Positions 25,498 to 33,989 of a stretch of 33,989 bases of DNA are shown piece after piece (the stretch's first letter is position 1; the number at the start of each line of letters is the position of its first letter). The translations under genes were made by a program, and so were the position numbers. Below the pieces are notes generated by a model, which worked only from the letters and a program-made list of their open reading frames with translations, searched no databases and was not told the origin of the DNA. Source of the DNA: Bryobacterales bacterium (GTDB lineage Bacteria > Acidobacteriota > Terriglobia > Bryobacterales > Bryobacteraceae); contig JAEUQC010000051.1 of NCBI GenBank assembly GCA_016789905.1, positions 1 to 33,989 of the forward strand. The letters run 5' to 3'.

Positions 25498-27730
25498 ACT
25501 CCTCTCGCCGCTCTGCCCCGCTAGTGGGCTGGATCGGCCCGGCATCGTCGACCGCGATATCGTCTTTGATTCCCTCGGACTGCCATATCTCCCCGCCCGC
25601 CGCGTGAAGGGCGTGCTCCGGGAAGTCTACGGCGCCGTCTTCCATGGCTTGAAAAACCTCCCCCAGTCGCCACCCCTTCCCCATCCCGATTCCGCGTTCG
25701 GCCGCATTGGGCAGCCTCGCTCTGGTCCCATCGTCTTCCGCAGCGCCGTTCTGTCTAGCGCTCCGGAAATCTCCCCCTGGCTCGCCGCCTTCCTCGCTCG
25801 TGATCCCGCCGGTGAGCGGCGCGCAAGGGTCATGAACGCATTCTGTGAAATCCGCCGTCAAACGGCCATGAACCGAGAATCGGGCGGCCCGGATACAGAC
25901 ACCCTCCGTGCCACCCGTACACTCCGCACAGGCCTCGTGTTTCTGGCCGATCTGGAGCTTCCGCGGGACCCGTCACTCGTCTGGGCCCTTGCTCTCGCCG
26001 CCGCCGCCCTCCGTTCTATGGGCAGTTCTCGCAACCGGGGCCTCGGCGAAGTCAGTTGCACCCTCTTGTCCAATGGCGCTGACCTTACCCACGCCGCTCT
26101 CGACGCCCTCTCGTCTCAGGGTTTCCAGGCCCCCGCCCTCCCGCAATCCCCCGCTCCCGCGGCGCGTCCCGCCCCCCCCGCTACGTCCGGCGCCGTCGAA
26201 TTGCGCTTTGAACTCACCCTGCAGCAGCCTGCCGTCTTCCCCTCCCTCCGTGGCGACCCGAACACGGTCGCCTCCCAAGACTACATCCCGGGTTCCGTTA
26301 TCCACGGCGCCATCGCCTCCCGCTTCTTGGACAACTCCGGTTTCGGTCCTGAGTTCCAACGCCTCTTCACCTCTTCCGCCGTCTCCTTCTCCAATGCCTA
26401 TCCGGTGGTTGCCGCGAAACCCCTTCTTCCGGTGCCCCACGCCATTCGAAAATCGAAAGACCCAACTTCCGGATTCCTGGACCTGACTCGCGAACTTTCC
26501 GGACCTGGTATCGCACGGCTCGGCGGATTCTGCGACTTCGCTTCCTTGACCACGGCGAACATTCTTTACCACTCGGAAGTGCCCCAATCGCTGCACTATC
26601 ATCATGATCGCGCTGCCAACCCATTGCTCCAAAGAGCCGTCGGCGTCGAAAAAGCCGCCGCCTTCGGTCTCGATCCCGAACTCGCCGGCACCCTCTTTTC
26701 TTATCAATCCATCGACGCCGGACAGACTTTCACCGGTTCCGTTCGCGGGCCGGCCGATTTGCTCGCAAGTCTAGTCAAACTCGTCGACGATGGAGATACC
26801 CTCCGCCTCGGCCGCTCAAAAACGGCTCAGTACGGCGGCCACGCTGCATGGCGATGGACCACCCAGACTCCTGGCCCCGCTATTGGAGCGGATACCTCCG
26901 ATTTCACTGTCGTCCTCACCGCACCCCTATCTACGTTCAATGATCGCGGTCATCCCTGCGCCCGGTTCCCGGTCGATGAGCTTGCCGCCGAGCTTTCCAA
27001 TCCCGGCCTTACCCTAATCAAGCAGTTCTCCCGCGCCGAATGGCACGGCGGATACCTGGCGCACCAGCGCTTCCCTCGCCAGCAGATTCCCGCCCTCTCG
27101 CCCGGCACCGTTCTTGTCTTCCACTCTGATCGGCCGCTCACCGCCAAAGCCCTCAAATCCGCCGCCTCTAAAAACTATGGCGTTCGCCGCGAACAGGGCT
27201 TTGGCTCCATCGAAATCGTCCCGCGTAACACACTGACGCTTGATCGCATTGCCGCTGGGGCCCGCAGGTCCCAGCTTTCCGCCGCTCCCCCTTCGCCCGC
27301 CTCCCAGGAATTTTCCGATCGCTTGTTTACCGAGTCGGTCGAAATTCTCGCCCGCAGGCACGCCGACGGGATCGCGTCCCGCTTGACCGGTCCGCTCCCC
27401 GCCAAAAGCCTGCTCCATCGCTTACTCAAAATGCTCTTGGCTGCCCCGTCGCCCCAGGACTTCCAAAACCAGCTCGACCGGCTTCGCCCTCGCGCGCGTC
27501 AACAACTCGAAAAATGCCGCGGCGCCGACGGCAAACTCCTCCAGATTCTCGCCGAGTCTCCAAGAGTCATCGCCAGTAGAGTCGCCGAAGAAGAATTCAG
27601 AATGGGCGACTGGAAACCCGATCTCCCAGCCGGGCGCCCCCCGGTCGACGACCGCGTCGGCACACTCTTCCTTTCCGAACTTCTCTACCGCGCCGCCAAA
27701 CGGTCAGCAAAGGAAAGCAAAAATGGTTAA
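25478..27730 (+). CDS. Cas7-Cas5-Cas11-type fusion (Csx10-like) of a type III-D variant complex
   Basis: A 750-residue fusion; the start has GGAG upstream inside cas10. Residues 1-220 are a Cas7-type RAMP (LRIELLSPLCPASG, then DRDIVFDSLGLPYLPARRVKGVLRE) with Asp25/Asp27 as possible RNA-cutting residues, and SMGSSRNRGLGEV as its glycine loop. A Pro/Ala linker (about 205-225) leads to a Csx10/Cas5-like RAMP (VELRFELTLQQPAVFPSLRG, then DYIPGSVIHGAIASRF, ending in KNYGVRREQGFGSIEIV). The last 150 residues are helical (EFSDRLFTESVEILARR onwards) and could be the small subunit Cas11, for which no separate gene exists. This order is that of the Synechocystis III-Dv subunit. Overlap of eight bases with the next gene. 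The Cas11 assignment is the weakest part. Confidence 0.8.
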   Translation: MLQLRIELLSPLCPASGLDRPGIVDRDIVFDSLGLPYLPARRVKGVLREVYGAVFHGLKNLPQSPPLPHPDSAFGRIGQPRSGPIVFRSAVLSSAPEISPWLAAFLARDPAGERRARVMNAFCEIRRQTAMNRESGGPDTDTLRATRTLRTGLVFLADLELPRDPSLVWALALAAAALRSMGSSRNRGLGEVSCTLLSNGADLTHAALDALSSQGFQAPALPQSPAPAARPAPPATSGAVELRFELTLQQPAVFPSLRGDPNTVASQDYIPGSVIHGAIASRFLDNSGFGPEFQRLFTSSAVSFSNAYPVVAAKPLLPVPHAIRKSKDPTSGFLDLTRELSGPGIARLGGFCDFASLTTANILYHSEVPQSLHYHHDRAANPLLQRAVGVEKAAAFGLDPELAGTLFSYQSIDAGQTFTGSVRGPADLLASLVKLVDDGDTLRLGRSKTAQYGGHAAWRWTTQTPGPAIGADTSDFTVVLTAPLSTFNDRGHPCARFPVDELAAELSNPGLTLIKQFSRAEWHGGYLAHQRFPRQQIPALSPGTVLVFHSDRPLTAKALKSAASKNYGVRREQGFGSIEIVPRNTLTLDRIAAGARRSQLSAAPPSPASQEFSDRLFTESVEILARRHADGIASRLTGPLPAKSLLHRLLKMLLAAPSPQDFQNQLDRLRPRARQQLEKCRGADGKLLQILAESPRVIASRVAEEEFRMGDWKPDLPAGRPPVDDRVGTLFLSELLYRAAKRSAKESKNG

Positions 27731-29168
27731 CGCCGATACCCTGCACCGCATCCGCGTCTACTCCGCCGAAGCCGAATGGGTCGCCCACTCCGCCATCCAT
27801 GTCGGTTCTGGAGAATCAAGCTCGGCGGCCGCCCCGGATTCCCTCCTCGTTCGCCGCCACAACGGGCACTTCTTTGTTCCTGCGGCGTCTTGGATCGGCG
27901 CCGCACGCGCTGCACTCGCGCTCTCCCAACTCGGTTCTGCCACGTTCTCCATGGGACTCGCTGAGGAACCTGAGCCCCTTCGTCTGCTTTTCGGCGGCGG
28001 CGAAAAGGAAGGCTTGAAACAGAGTTTCGCCAGTCTGCTCACCGCTGCAGACGCTCCAGCCCTAAACGACCCCCTGCCTGCGCTCCGCGATGGCGTCCGC
28101 ATCGATGCAAAATCCGGCCTCGCCTTTTCCGACAAAGACGGCGGTGCCAAGTTTCAGTTGGAAGTCCTCCCGGCCGGTACTCGCTTCCGCCTGCGGTTCG
28201 CGTTGAATATCCCCGCTGTCATCCCCCTCGGCCTCACCGAGGACCAACTCTGTTCTCAGTTCCGCGCTCTCTTGGAAGGCTTCTCCTCGGCCGGAATCTC
28301 CATCGGCGCGCGAACCCGGCGGGGCTATGGCCGCGGCAGCGTCGCGAATTGGGCCATTCAACGCTTTGACCTGCAAACGCCCGCCGGCTTCGTGGCGTGG
28401 CTAAAGCGCGCTCACGGCGATCCCCTCCCCCTCCAGAAACTGGGAACGCTCCCCTCCATGGACAAAAACCAGGGACTGGAGATTACCATCTCCCTCCGCT
28501 TGATCACCTCCCTGCTCGTTCGTTCCGGCGGCGGCGCTCCGGCCGAACCCGACGCTGTCCACCTCACCGAAAACGGTACACCGGTCCTTCCCGGCACCTC
28601 CATTGCCGGCGCCCTGCGTAGCCGTTGCCGCCGCATTGCCCTTTCCCTCCTGCCGGAGGCCCATGCCGATGAATTGATCGTTGCCATGTTCGGCCCGCTC
28701 AAGAAGGAGGGCGAACGGACCGCGCTTCGGGCCAGTCGCGTTTGGGTCCATGAAGCCCAAGTCCACGACGTCTATCATGCCGTCCATACTCGCGTCTCGA
28801 TTGATCGGTTCACACAAGGTGCCCTCGATACACGCCTCTTTGACGAAGCCCCCCTCTGGCCCAAACGAACCGTCGACGGCCATCTCCGCGATCTTCGCAT
28901 CCGCCTCATGCCACTCCCCTGTCAGGACGAGCGCGCATCCGCCCTGCTCTTGTTGGCCGTTAAGGATTTGTGGCTCGGCGACCTTGCGCTCGGCGGCGGA
29001 GCGGCCGTTGGACGTGGCGTCTGGAATGGAATCCGCGCCACCGTCTCCCACCCCCAACTCGGAACGATTCTCATGAGCAACCCAAACCCGTCCAGCCCCT
29101 CCGATGTCCGCATCGAAGGCGCCGGCCTCGCAACTCTCAACCGATGGTGCGAACAATGGACCCAATAA
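27723..29168 (+). CDS. Cas7-Cas7 fusion (Cas7-2x) of the type III-D variant complex
   Basis: A 481-residue protein of two Csm3-like RAMP domains. Domain 1 (about 10-215): AEWVAHSAIHVGSG, Asp39 before LLVRRHNGHFFVPAASW, and the loop GISIGARTRRGYGRG. Domain 2 (about 230-455): ISLRLITSLLVRSGGG, Asp277 before VLPGTSIAGALRSR, the IDRFTQGALDTRLFDEAPLW segment of Cas7/Csm3 proteins and the loop LGGGAAVGRGVW. Asp39 and Asp277 sit where Csm3 has its RNA-cutting aspartate. Domain 1 has VPAAS in place of the usual IPGSS. It should form two backbone units holding the crRNA and cutting target RNA at two points. The start overlaps the preceding stop by eight bases; its end overlaps csx19 by 13. Confidence 0.85.
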   Translation: MVNADTLHRIRVYSAEAEWVAHSAIHVGSGESSSAAAPDSLLVRRHNGHFFVPAASWIGAARAALALSQLGSATFSMGLAEEPEPLRLLFGGGEKEGLKQSFASLLTAADAPALNDPLPALRDGVRIDAKSGLAFSDKDGGAKFQLEVLPAGTRFRLRFALNIPAVIPLGLTEDQLCSQFRALLEGFSSAGISIGARTRRGYGRGSVANWAIQRFDLQTPAGFVAWLKRAHGDPLPLQKLGTLPSMDKNQGLEITISLRLITSLLVRSGGGAPAEPDAVHLTENGTPVLPGTSIAGALRSRCRRIALSLLPEAHADELIVAMFGPLKKEGERTALRASRVWVHEAQVHDVYHAVHTRVSIDRFTQGALDTRLFDEAPLWPKRTVDGHLRDLRIRLMPLPCQDERASALLLLAVKDLWLGDLALGGGAAVGRGVWNGIRATVSHPQLGTILMSNPNPSSPSDVRIEGAGLATLNRWCEQWTQ

Positions 29169-29650
29169 CACTGGCCACTCTCTCCAACGCTTGGCTGCTC
29201 GAAAGAGCAAATCATGTCGGCGGTTCCCCGGCTCTTCTCGGCCAAGGGTACCAGTGGACAGGCTTTGCCTATATCCGCAACGGCGAAATAGACACCGGGA
29301 CCTCCGCATCGATCGATTGGAACTCCCTCTGGGACGTGCGTCTCTTCGGCCCTCGCGGCGAATGGCACTGCTGGAACTCTGGCGACGGAAAATGGCGAGC
29401 CAGATTTGTCGCCCAAAACGAATGGGGAAACAACGCCCTCGAACGCTGCTATGTGCTGCGCGGCCAGGATCACAATGGCGATTGGATCCAAGAGACTTCA
29501 GGCGCCTCACTCTTCTTCCCTTTCCCGGTCGAGCGTCCGTTACGCGATCGCCCCCTTCGCCTCCGCGCTAACCTCGAAATCGCCTTGGACCCGCTCTCAG
29601 GCCTAGCGTTCTTCCGCGACGCCATGCTGATCGAAGTCGTACAAGACTAA
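29156..29650 (+). CDS. csx19: Csx19 family subunit of the type III-D complex
   Basis: A 164-residue protein from the ATG at 29156, which overlaps the previous gene by 13 bases; the frame is open upstream but that would bury 62 codons in the neighbour. The segment SLWDVRLFGPRGEWHCWNSGDGKWRARFV is the recognisable Csx19 (TIGR03984) core, and the gene lies in the place Csx19 has in type III-D operons. In the III-Dv complex Csx19 is a structural subunit without known catalysis. No catalytic motif or membrane segment is seen. Its presence is the best single marker for subtype III-D here. Confidence 0.8.
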   Translation: MDPITLATLSNAWLLERANHVGGSPALLGQGYQWTGFAYIRNGEIDTGTSASIDWNSLWDVRLFGPRGEWHCWNSGDGKWRARFVAQNEWGNNALERCYVLRGQDHNGDWIQETSGASLFFPFPVERPLRDRPLRLRANLEIALDPLSGLAFFRDAMLIEVVQD

Positions 29651-29654
29651 ACGA

Positions 29655-31118
29655 ATGAATCCTGTGGCCTTCACTCCCCTCCAATTCAATGACCTTCCCT
29701 CTCCAGATTACGAATTGGCCGAAGTGTCCCAGATTGCCGAGTCTATCCGTTCCGCCCGCCAAGGCAGACCTCGACCTGTGTCTTTACTAATCGGAGCCGG
29801 AGTTTCCGTAACTGCCGGAATCCCCCTTGCCGACAGGTTTGTTGAACTTATCAGAATAGAGCACCCTGAAAAATACCGCGTCTCTCCCTCCAAGGACTAC
29901 GGCGACCTCATGGCTCGCCTCTCGCCTCTGGAACAGGCAGACCTGATCAATCCCTTCATAAAAGCCGCCACGCTTAACTGGGCCCACCTCGCCCTCGCCC
30001 AACTCTTGAAAGAAGGACACGTTCAGTACGTTTTCACCACCAACTTCGACAACCTCCTCGAACGAGCCTGCACAGTCGTCGGTCTTGACTCGCTCTCGGT
30101 CTATGACGTCGCTGCGTCTCCTGTTTTTGATTTCACGCGTGTGGATCCTCCGGCTCTCGTCTATCTTCACGGCAAATTCACGGGCTTCAACGTTCTTAAC
30201 GCCCGGGATAAGACCGAGCGACAGGCCGGTGTCGTCGAAAATATCATCCGCGAAGCTCGCGCCCACACCTGGGTTGTTATCGGCTTTAGCGCCAGAAATG
30301 ACTCTATCTTTAAGTGCTTGGATCTCGTCCAGGAGTACGTCGGCGGTATCTACTGGGTAGATATTGCCCACCCGCGCCATTGGGTACCCGCATTACAACG
30401 CTTTTGTGTCGCGAAAGGAGCCAAAAAGGTCCAAATCGCTGGTGCTGATGAAGCGCTCACGGAAGTCTCACAACATCTTCGCTGTTTTCCGCCTCCTGTC
30501 TTCTTGCACCCCGCCGCCCATCTCGCTGCCCTCTTGAAGCCGGTGAATAAGTGTCAACTGCCCTTGCCGGCTGGCACGGCCGACATCAAGGAAATTTGTG
30601 ACCACACGTTGGAAAGATTGACTAGTGCGGAAGCGTCCGGCCCCAATATCCTCTTTGACTCTCTTCTCCGCCTTAGTATTGAAGATCCACTCCGCGCCGC
30701 GGAGTCCGCAAGCGAAGCGTCCACGGATCGCGCCACTCTTCCAACCGCGCTTCGCAAGCTAATGCTCTGCATTCTCAAGAACGGCCTTAAAGCCCACATT
30801 GTGACCATTGAACAACTGTTGGAGAGCATTGAAAGCTACGAAGGCAAGGTGGAACCACCGCCCGACGACGGAGAATCGAATCTGGAGGAGGAAGAAACCC
30901 GCGCCGCGCGAGAAACGCTCCAAAGGGATGTTGCGGTTGTAACCACGCGATTCCAGATCATTGAGTCCTTTCTGAAAGCCGCCTCCGGGCTGCTAGACGC
31001 CCAGCCTGAACATTCATCAGAACTCGATAGCATGAAGCGCCACGTCGATGACCTTCATGTTCGCTTTCAACTCTTAACCGCTTTCCCAGCCGAACCTCTC
31101 ACCGGAGAATTGGAATGA
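29655..31118 (+). CDS. SIR2-domain protein inside the type III-D effector operon
   Basis: A 487-residue protein. Residues about 40-240 are a SIR2 Rossmann domain with the full set of motifs: LLIGAGVSVTAGIPLADRF (GAGVS 47-51), VFTTNFDNLLERA with Asn130, VYLHGKF with His172 and WVVIGFSARNDSIF (209-216). The rest is helical with an acidic segment (about 405-420) and no recognised sensor. SIR2 domains of this defence type (Thoeris, short Argonaute, DSR) hydrolyse NAD and stop cell growth. No CARF or SAVED domain is visible, so activation by the complex itself or by an unseen ligand site is open. It lies four bases after csx19 and shares an ATGA overlap with the last Cas7 gene, so it is an integral part of the operon. 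Codon use is less C-biased than cas1, like the rest of this operon. The effector role is inferred. Confidence 0.85.
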   Translation: MNPVAFTPLQFNDLPSPDYELAEVSQIAESIRSARQGRPRPVSLLIGAGVSVTAGIPLADRFVELIRIEHPEKYRVSPSKDYGDLMARLSPLEQADLINPFIKAATLNWAHLALAQLLKEGHVQYVFTTNFDNLLERACTVVGLDSLSVYDVAASPVFDFTRVDPPALVYLHGKFTGFNVLNARDKTERQAGVVENIIREARAHTWVVIGFSARNDSIFKCLDLVQEYVGGIYWVDIAHPRHWVPALQRFCVAKGAKKVQIAGADEALTEVSQHLRCFPPPVFLHPAAHLAALLKPVNKCQLPLPAGTADIKEICDHTLERLTSAEASGPNILFDSLLRLSIEDPLRAAESASEASTDRATLPTALRKLMLCILKNGLKAHIVTIEQLLESIESYEGKVEPPPDDGESNLEEEETRAARETLQRDVAVVTTRFQIIESFLKAASGLLDAQPEHSSELDSMKRHVDDLHVRFQLLTAFPAEPLTGELE

Positions 31119-33001
31119 GCCGCTCCACTAAAGTCGACCGTCCTGATCGCGCCAGCCGTGCGCCTTATAACTTTGTCCCTCTCCCGGACCCGCGCGTCGG
31201 AATGAAAATGAATGGGGTTCGCACGCCGCCGACGCATGACAAGTGGTCTATTCCTGCCGAAGGGAAAGGTTCTGTGCCGCGTTCCGGTTTCGTCGAATTC
31301 CATCTAACCGCCATCACCTCCTTCTACACCCGAGGAATGTGGACACTGCCCGAGTACGAAAAGGCCAAGGAGGCGAAGCAAACAGCTCCGTTTTCCGTCG
31401 ATGGCACGCTCCGTCTCCCCGGTTCCTCGCTTCGTGGAATGATTAGGACGCTTGTAGAGGTCCTCACTTCCGCTCCCCTCGATCCCGCAAATGAACCTCC
31501 GCTCGCCTACCGCGCCGTTGCTGAGGCCAAAGACCACCCCCTCGCGGGCAAATACAAAGGGCGCCTCACAAACACCGGTTTCAATGTCCCCCCGAGGGCC
31601 GAACCCGGTTGGCTCGAAATCGATTCATCCGGTGAAAAGTGGACCATTACTCCCGCAAAGGGCCCCCTCACCTCGGTCAAAGACCCCGTTTCAAAGGACT
31701 GGGGCAGCAATTGGGCGCGCGGCCTGGATCCTAACAAAGAATCGCTCGTTCGTTCCGGCTACATACAACGAAAACGCGCCGTGTGGCGCGTCCCTCCGGC
31801 CGATCGGTCAAAACCGAAATTGGACCTTTCCCCGCAAGATATTAAACTCTATCGACGCGCCGTCAGCTCCACTCTGGAAGACCGCGGTTGGGTCTACGGC
31901 GAACCTGATTCAGCCGCTCCCGTATTCTATGTCAAGATCAATGGGACTGTTTGGTTTGGCCATACGCCTTTCTTCCGTATGGCCTATGAACGCGGCGTTG
32001 AGGCCGCCAATCCCGCAAGACGGCCCGCCAACCCTGATCACTGGGACATGGCCCAAGCAATTTTTGGCCGTCTAACCGAAAGCGACCTGCGGAAAGGCTC
32101 CCGGAGTCGCGTCGCCTTTGAGGACGGTTTCTTGATCGGCGGTGAGGTCAAGCATGAGATACTCCGTAGCCTTGTCCTCTCCTCTCCAAAGCCTACCTTG
32201 TACCAACACTATCTCGTGCAGCCGCCCGGCGCCGTCGACGATGGAGCGAAGGCCCATCATTGGGAGACCCCGAACGCCGTCGTTAGGGGCCACAAGTTCT
32301 TCTGGCATCGGCCCGGTGCGGAGTTACCGCGCATATCACCACGGGACTCAACCACGCAGTTCCAGTCCGTCGAACGCGGCCCCGTCTTTCATTGCCGCGT
32401 CCGGTTTGACGAACTGACAATTAGGGAATTGGGGGCATTGTTGATGGCCATTGCACTTCCCAGCGGTTGTGCCCATCACTTCGGCATGGCGAAGGCCCTC
32501 GGTTTCGGTAGTTTTGGAGTGAGTAACGTTTCCCTTACACTCATCGATCGCAAGGCACGATATGCAAGCTTTGCTTCCGATGCACGGCTCGAAACCGGAG
32601 AAGGCCTCGCTACCGCCGAACAGATCGAAGCGGTAAAGCGACGGTTCGTGAAGGACGGGTACAACACCGATTCGACCGATGCCTTTTGGCAATTGGAACG
32701 ATTCGCCGAATTGAAAGCGCTCCTCTCTCTGCCCGCCTTTGGTGACCCCCACTGGCTGGGCAAAACTCGTTACTTGCAATTTGGGACGATCGCTGACTTC
32801 AATATCAACGAGCGCTCGAATCGGCCTAAACCTTACAATGAGTACAAATACAGCGGGTACGATAGAAACAGACTAAGGGTAGGCGCTGTCAAGAAGCCCT
32901 CGAACATTCTCCCCCCCGCCACGCAGGTTTGGAACGACAAAACATTGCCGTCCGATCCAACGCCGCCATTCGAGCCGACTCCCGTAAAGAACCGGCAATA
33001 G
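31115..33001 (+). CDS. Cas7 with large insertion (TIGR03986-like RAMP)
   Basis: A 628-residue RAMP protein whose start overlaps the SIR2 stop as ATGA. It opens with the family hallmark YNFVPLPDP, then GFVEFHLTAITSFYTRGM and TLRLPGSSLRGMIRTLVEVL (about 90-110), the RAMP crRNA-binding loop. Residues about 130-350 form a long insertion. The RAMP fold resumes with FHCRVRFDELTIRELGALLMAI and closes with the glycine loop HHFGMAKALGFGSFGV (about 455-470). A charged tail rich in Lys, Asn and Tyr ends the protein. In the III-Dv complex a Cas7 with an insertion forms the backbone end near the spacer's 3' part. It is the last gene of the operon; no terminator is evident after it. Confidence 0.85.
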   Translation: MSRSTKVDRPDRASRAPYNFVPLPDPRVGMKMNGVRTPPTHDKWSIPAEGKGSVPRSGFVEFHLTAITSFYTRGMWTLPEYEKAKEAKQTAPFSVDGTLRLPGSSLRGMIRTLVEVLTSAPLDPANEPPLAYRAVAEAKDHPLAGKYKGRLTNTGFNVPPRAEPGWLEIDSSGEKWTITPAKGPLTSVKDPVSKDWGSNWARGLDPNKESLVRSGYIQRKRAVWRVPPADRSKPKLDLSPQDIKLYRRAVSSTLEDRGWVYGEPDSAAPVFYVKINGTVWFGHTPFFRMAYERGVEAANPARRPANPDHWDMAQAIFGRLTESDLRKGSRSRVAFEDGFLIGGEVKHEILRSLVLSSPKPTLYQHYLVQPPGAVDDGAKAHHWETPNAVVRGHKFFWHRPGAELPRISPRDSTTQFQSVERGPVFHCRVRFDELTIRELGALLMAIALPSGCAHHFGMAKALGFGSFGVSNVSLTLIDRKARYASFASDARLETGEGLATAEQIEAVKRRFVKDGYNTDSTDAFWQLERFAELKALLSLPAFGDPHWLGKTRYLQFGTIADFNINERSNRPKPYNEYKYSGYDRNRLRVGAVKKPSNILPPATQVWNDKTLPSDPTPPFEPTPVKNRQ

Positions 33002-33989
33002 CGGCAATGTACCTGATCGTACGCCGCGTAGGTCACCGTCCGGGCATAGTAAACGTAACGGATCATCTCGCGCGTCTACAAGTACGCCCTGCACCCAGAC
33101 CGCCTTCTGCGCCGTCTACCTCTCACCCCATTCCCGCGGCGCAACCCACTCCACATTCGCCGTATCGTCCGCCAACAGCACATTCTATCGGACGGCATCC
33201 AGCGTATCGCCATCCCAAGAACCGATCCCCGCGCGATCAAAGGTCAACGCCACCATTCCGGAAATCAAGCCCAAACTTCCCCCCGCCCCCGCCGCCGCCC
33301 CCGTTGCCTCACGGGCTCGCCGGCTTTGCCTGGGCAACCACGCCCGTCGTTCTTCCACCCGGACCGGCGGAATCGGCGGTGCCACGAACATCTACCCCAT
33401 CTGCCTTGTTTCACAGAGCATCCCAGCTAGGTTCGCAGGTGTACTCTGCTTGTAACAGACTGTGCTCGGCCTGCGTCGCCATCAGCCCCTCCAGCTTCCC
33501 ACTTCCCCCTCTCCATCCCCGCCTTTTCAGTTTCTGCCCATCCCAGTACCGTCGTTCCTTCGAAAAGCACTTTCCCCCAGCCGACAGAATCCATTTAGGT
33601 CAACGATCCTGCCGCAACTGTCTTCAGGGATCCTCCCCGTCGCACTCGCTAGCTGCAAGACCGGTCCTGGACTACATCTTCAGTGGCTCTTTCGAAAACG
33701 TCCGGCGCCCAAGTCCCTTTCCATATTCACGCGCCATTTTTGCCCACTCCCGAAATAGAGCCACTCGGGAACAGGGCCGAACCGCGCACCTGGGCGCAGT
33801 CAGCCGATCGAGGCATTCCCCCCGGGACCGCGTCCCCGAAGCAATCCCCATAGCCCCCTCCTCGCCGTCCGGTTTCGTTCGCATCACCGGAGCGCCACCC
33901 CCTCCGTAAACGGCCATTCCCGCGTCTTTCCGCTATGGAAAACTCACCCGGTGCCAATAGATCCCACATTTATTTTTCCCTCAGAATCA
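33002..33989. other. Stretch without a convincing intact gene, possible gene remnants on the - strand
   Basis: The long + strand frame here (32929-33909) is a low-complexity Pro/Ser/Arg sequence and looks spurious. On the - strand a frame from 33391 to 33116 reads GSWDGDTLDAVR, a stop, then NVLLADDTANVEWVAPREWGER and a second stop, which looks like the C-terminal end of a real protein interrupted by a stop codon. I do not recognise the family. Other - strand pieces toward 33969 are similarly broken. This suggests decayed genes at the edge of the island. Confidence 0.35.

Noticed and set aside
23986..33001. Assignment to subtype III-A or III-B
   Set aside because: No Csm2/Cmr5 small-subunit gene, no Csm4 or Cmr3; presence of Csx10-like and Csx19-like proteins and fused Cas7 units points to III-D.
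32929..33909. A 326-codon + strand frame at the end of the window
   Set aside because: Low-complexity Pro/Ser/Arg product, overlaps the end of the Cas7 gene, no family resemblance.

Overview
The window looks like a chromosomal segment of an Acidobacteriota bacterium, probably near Solibacter/Bryobacter. This is an inference: a very large Oar-type TonB-dependent receptor of the kind expanded in that group opens the window, the DNA is GC-rich, and the + strand is rich in C whichever way the genes point. No rRNA or other taxonomic marker is present.

Region 1 (1-10,160) is accessory DNA: the end of the receptor gene, an unrecognised secreted protein, an alpha/beta-hydrolase, a convergent caspase-STAND NTPase-repeat protein (a conflict/cell-death architecture) and two exported TPR proteins whose divergent genes overlap at their 5' ends.

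Region 2 (10,173-13,412) begins the CRISPR island. A membrane-anchored CARF-like protein, a Csx3-family ring-nuclease candidate and a small P-loop ATPase form one + strand operon. cas6 follows on the - strand and cas2 diverges from it.

Region 3 (13,413-22,420) is two CRISPR arrays in the same direction, about 44 and 30 repeats, with a reverse transcriptase-Cas1 fusion between them. The repeats share their 3' halves (hairpin plus ATTGAAAC handle) but differ in their 5' halves. The two leaders are homologous for about 460 bp. Six TTTGCG/CGCAAA boxes lie at the same distances from the first repeat in both, to within one nucleotide, although most of the sequence between them has diverged. One spacer of array 1 and one of array 2 overlap by 15 nt, as if taken from neighbouring positions of the same target.

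Region 4 (22,760-33,001) is one translationally coupled operon: a CARF nuclease (Card1/Can2-like), an HD-less Cas10, a Cas7-Cas5-Cas11-type fusion, a Cas7-Cas7 fusion, Csx19, a SIR2-domain protein and a large Cas7 with an insertion (TIGR03986-like). The fusion pattern matches the III-D variant (III-Dv) described from Synechocystis. The inferred scheme is as follows. RT-Cas1 and Cas2 acquire spacers, possibly from RNA, into both arrays, and Cas6 makes crRNAs. The III-Dv complex cuts target RNA, and Cas10 makes a cyclic oligoadenylate. The CARF nuclease and membrane CARF protein respond, Csx3 switches the signal off, and the SIR2 protein may add NAD depletion. The SIR2 gene inside the effector operon and the paired leader architecture are the most novel elements.

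The last kilobase (33,002-33,989) holds no convincing intact gene.
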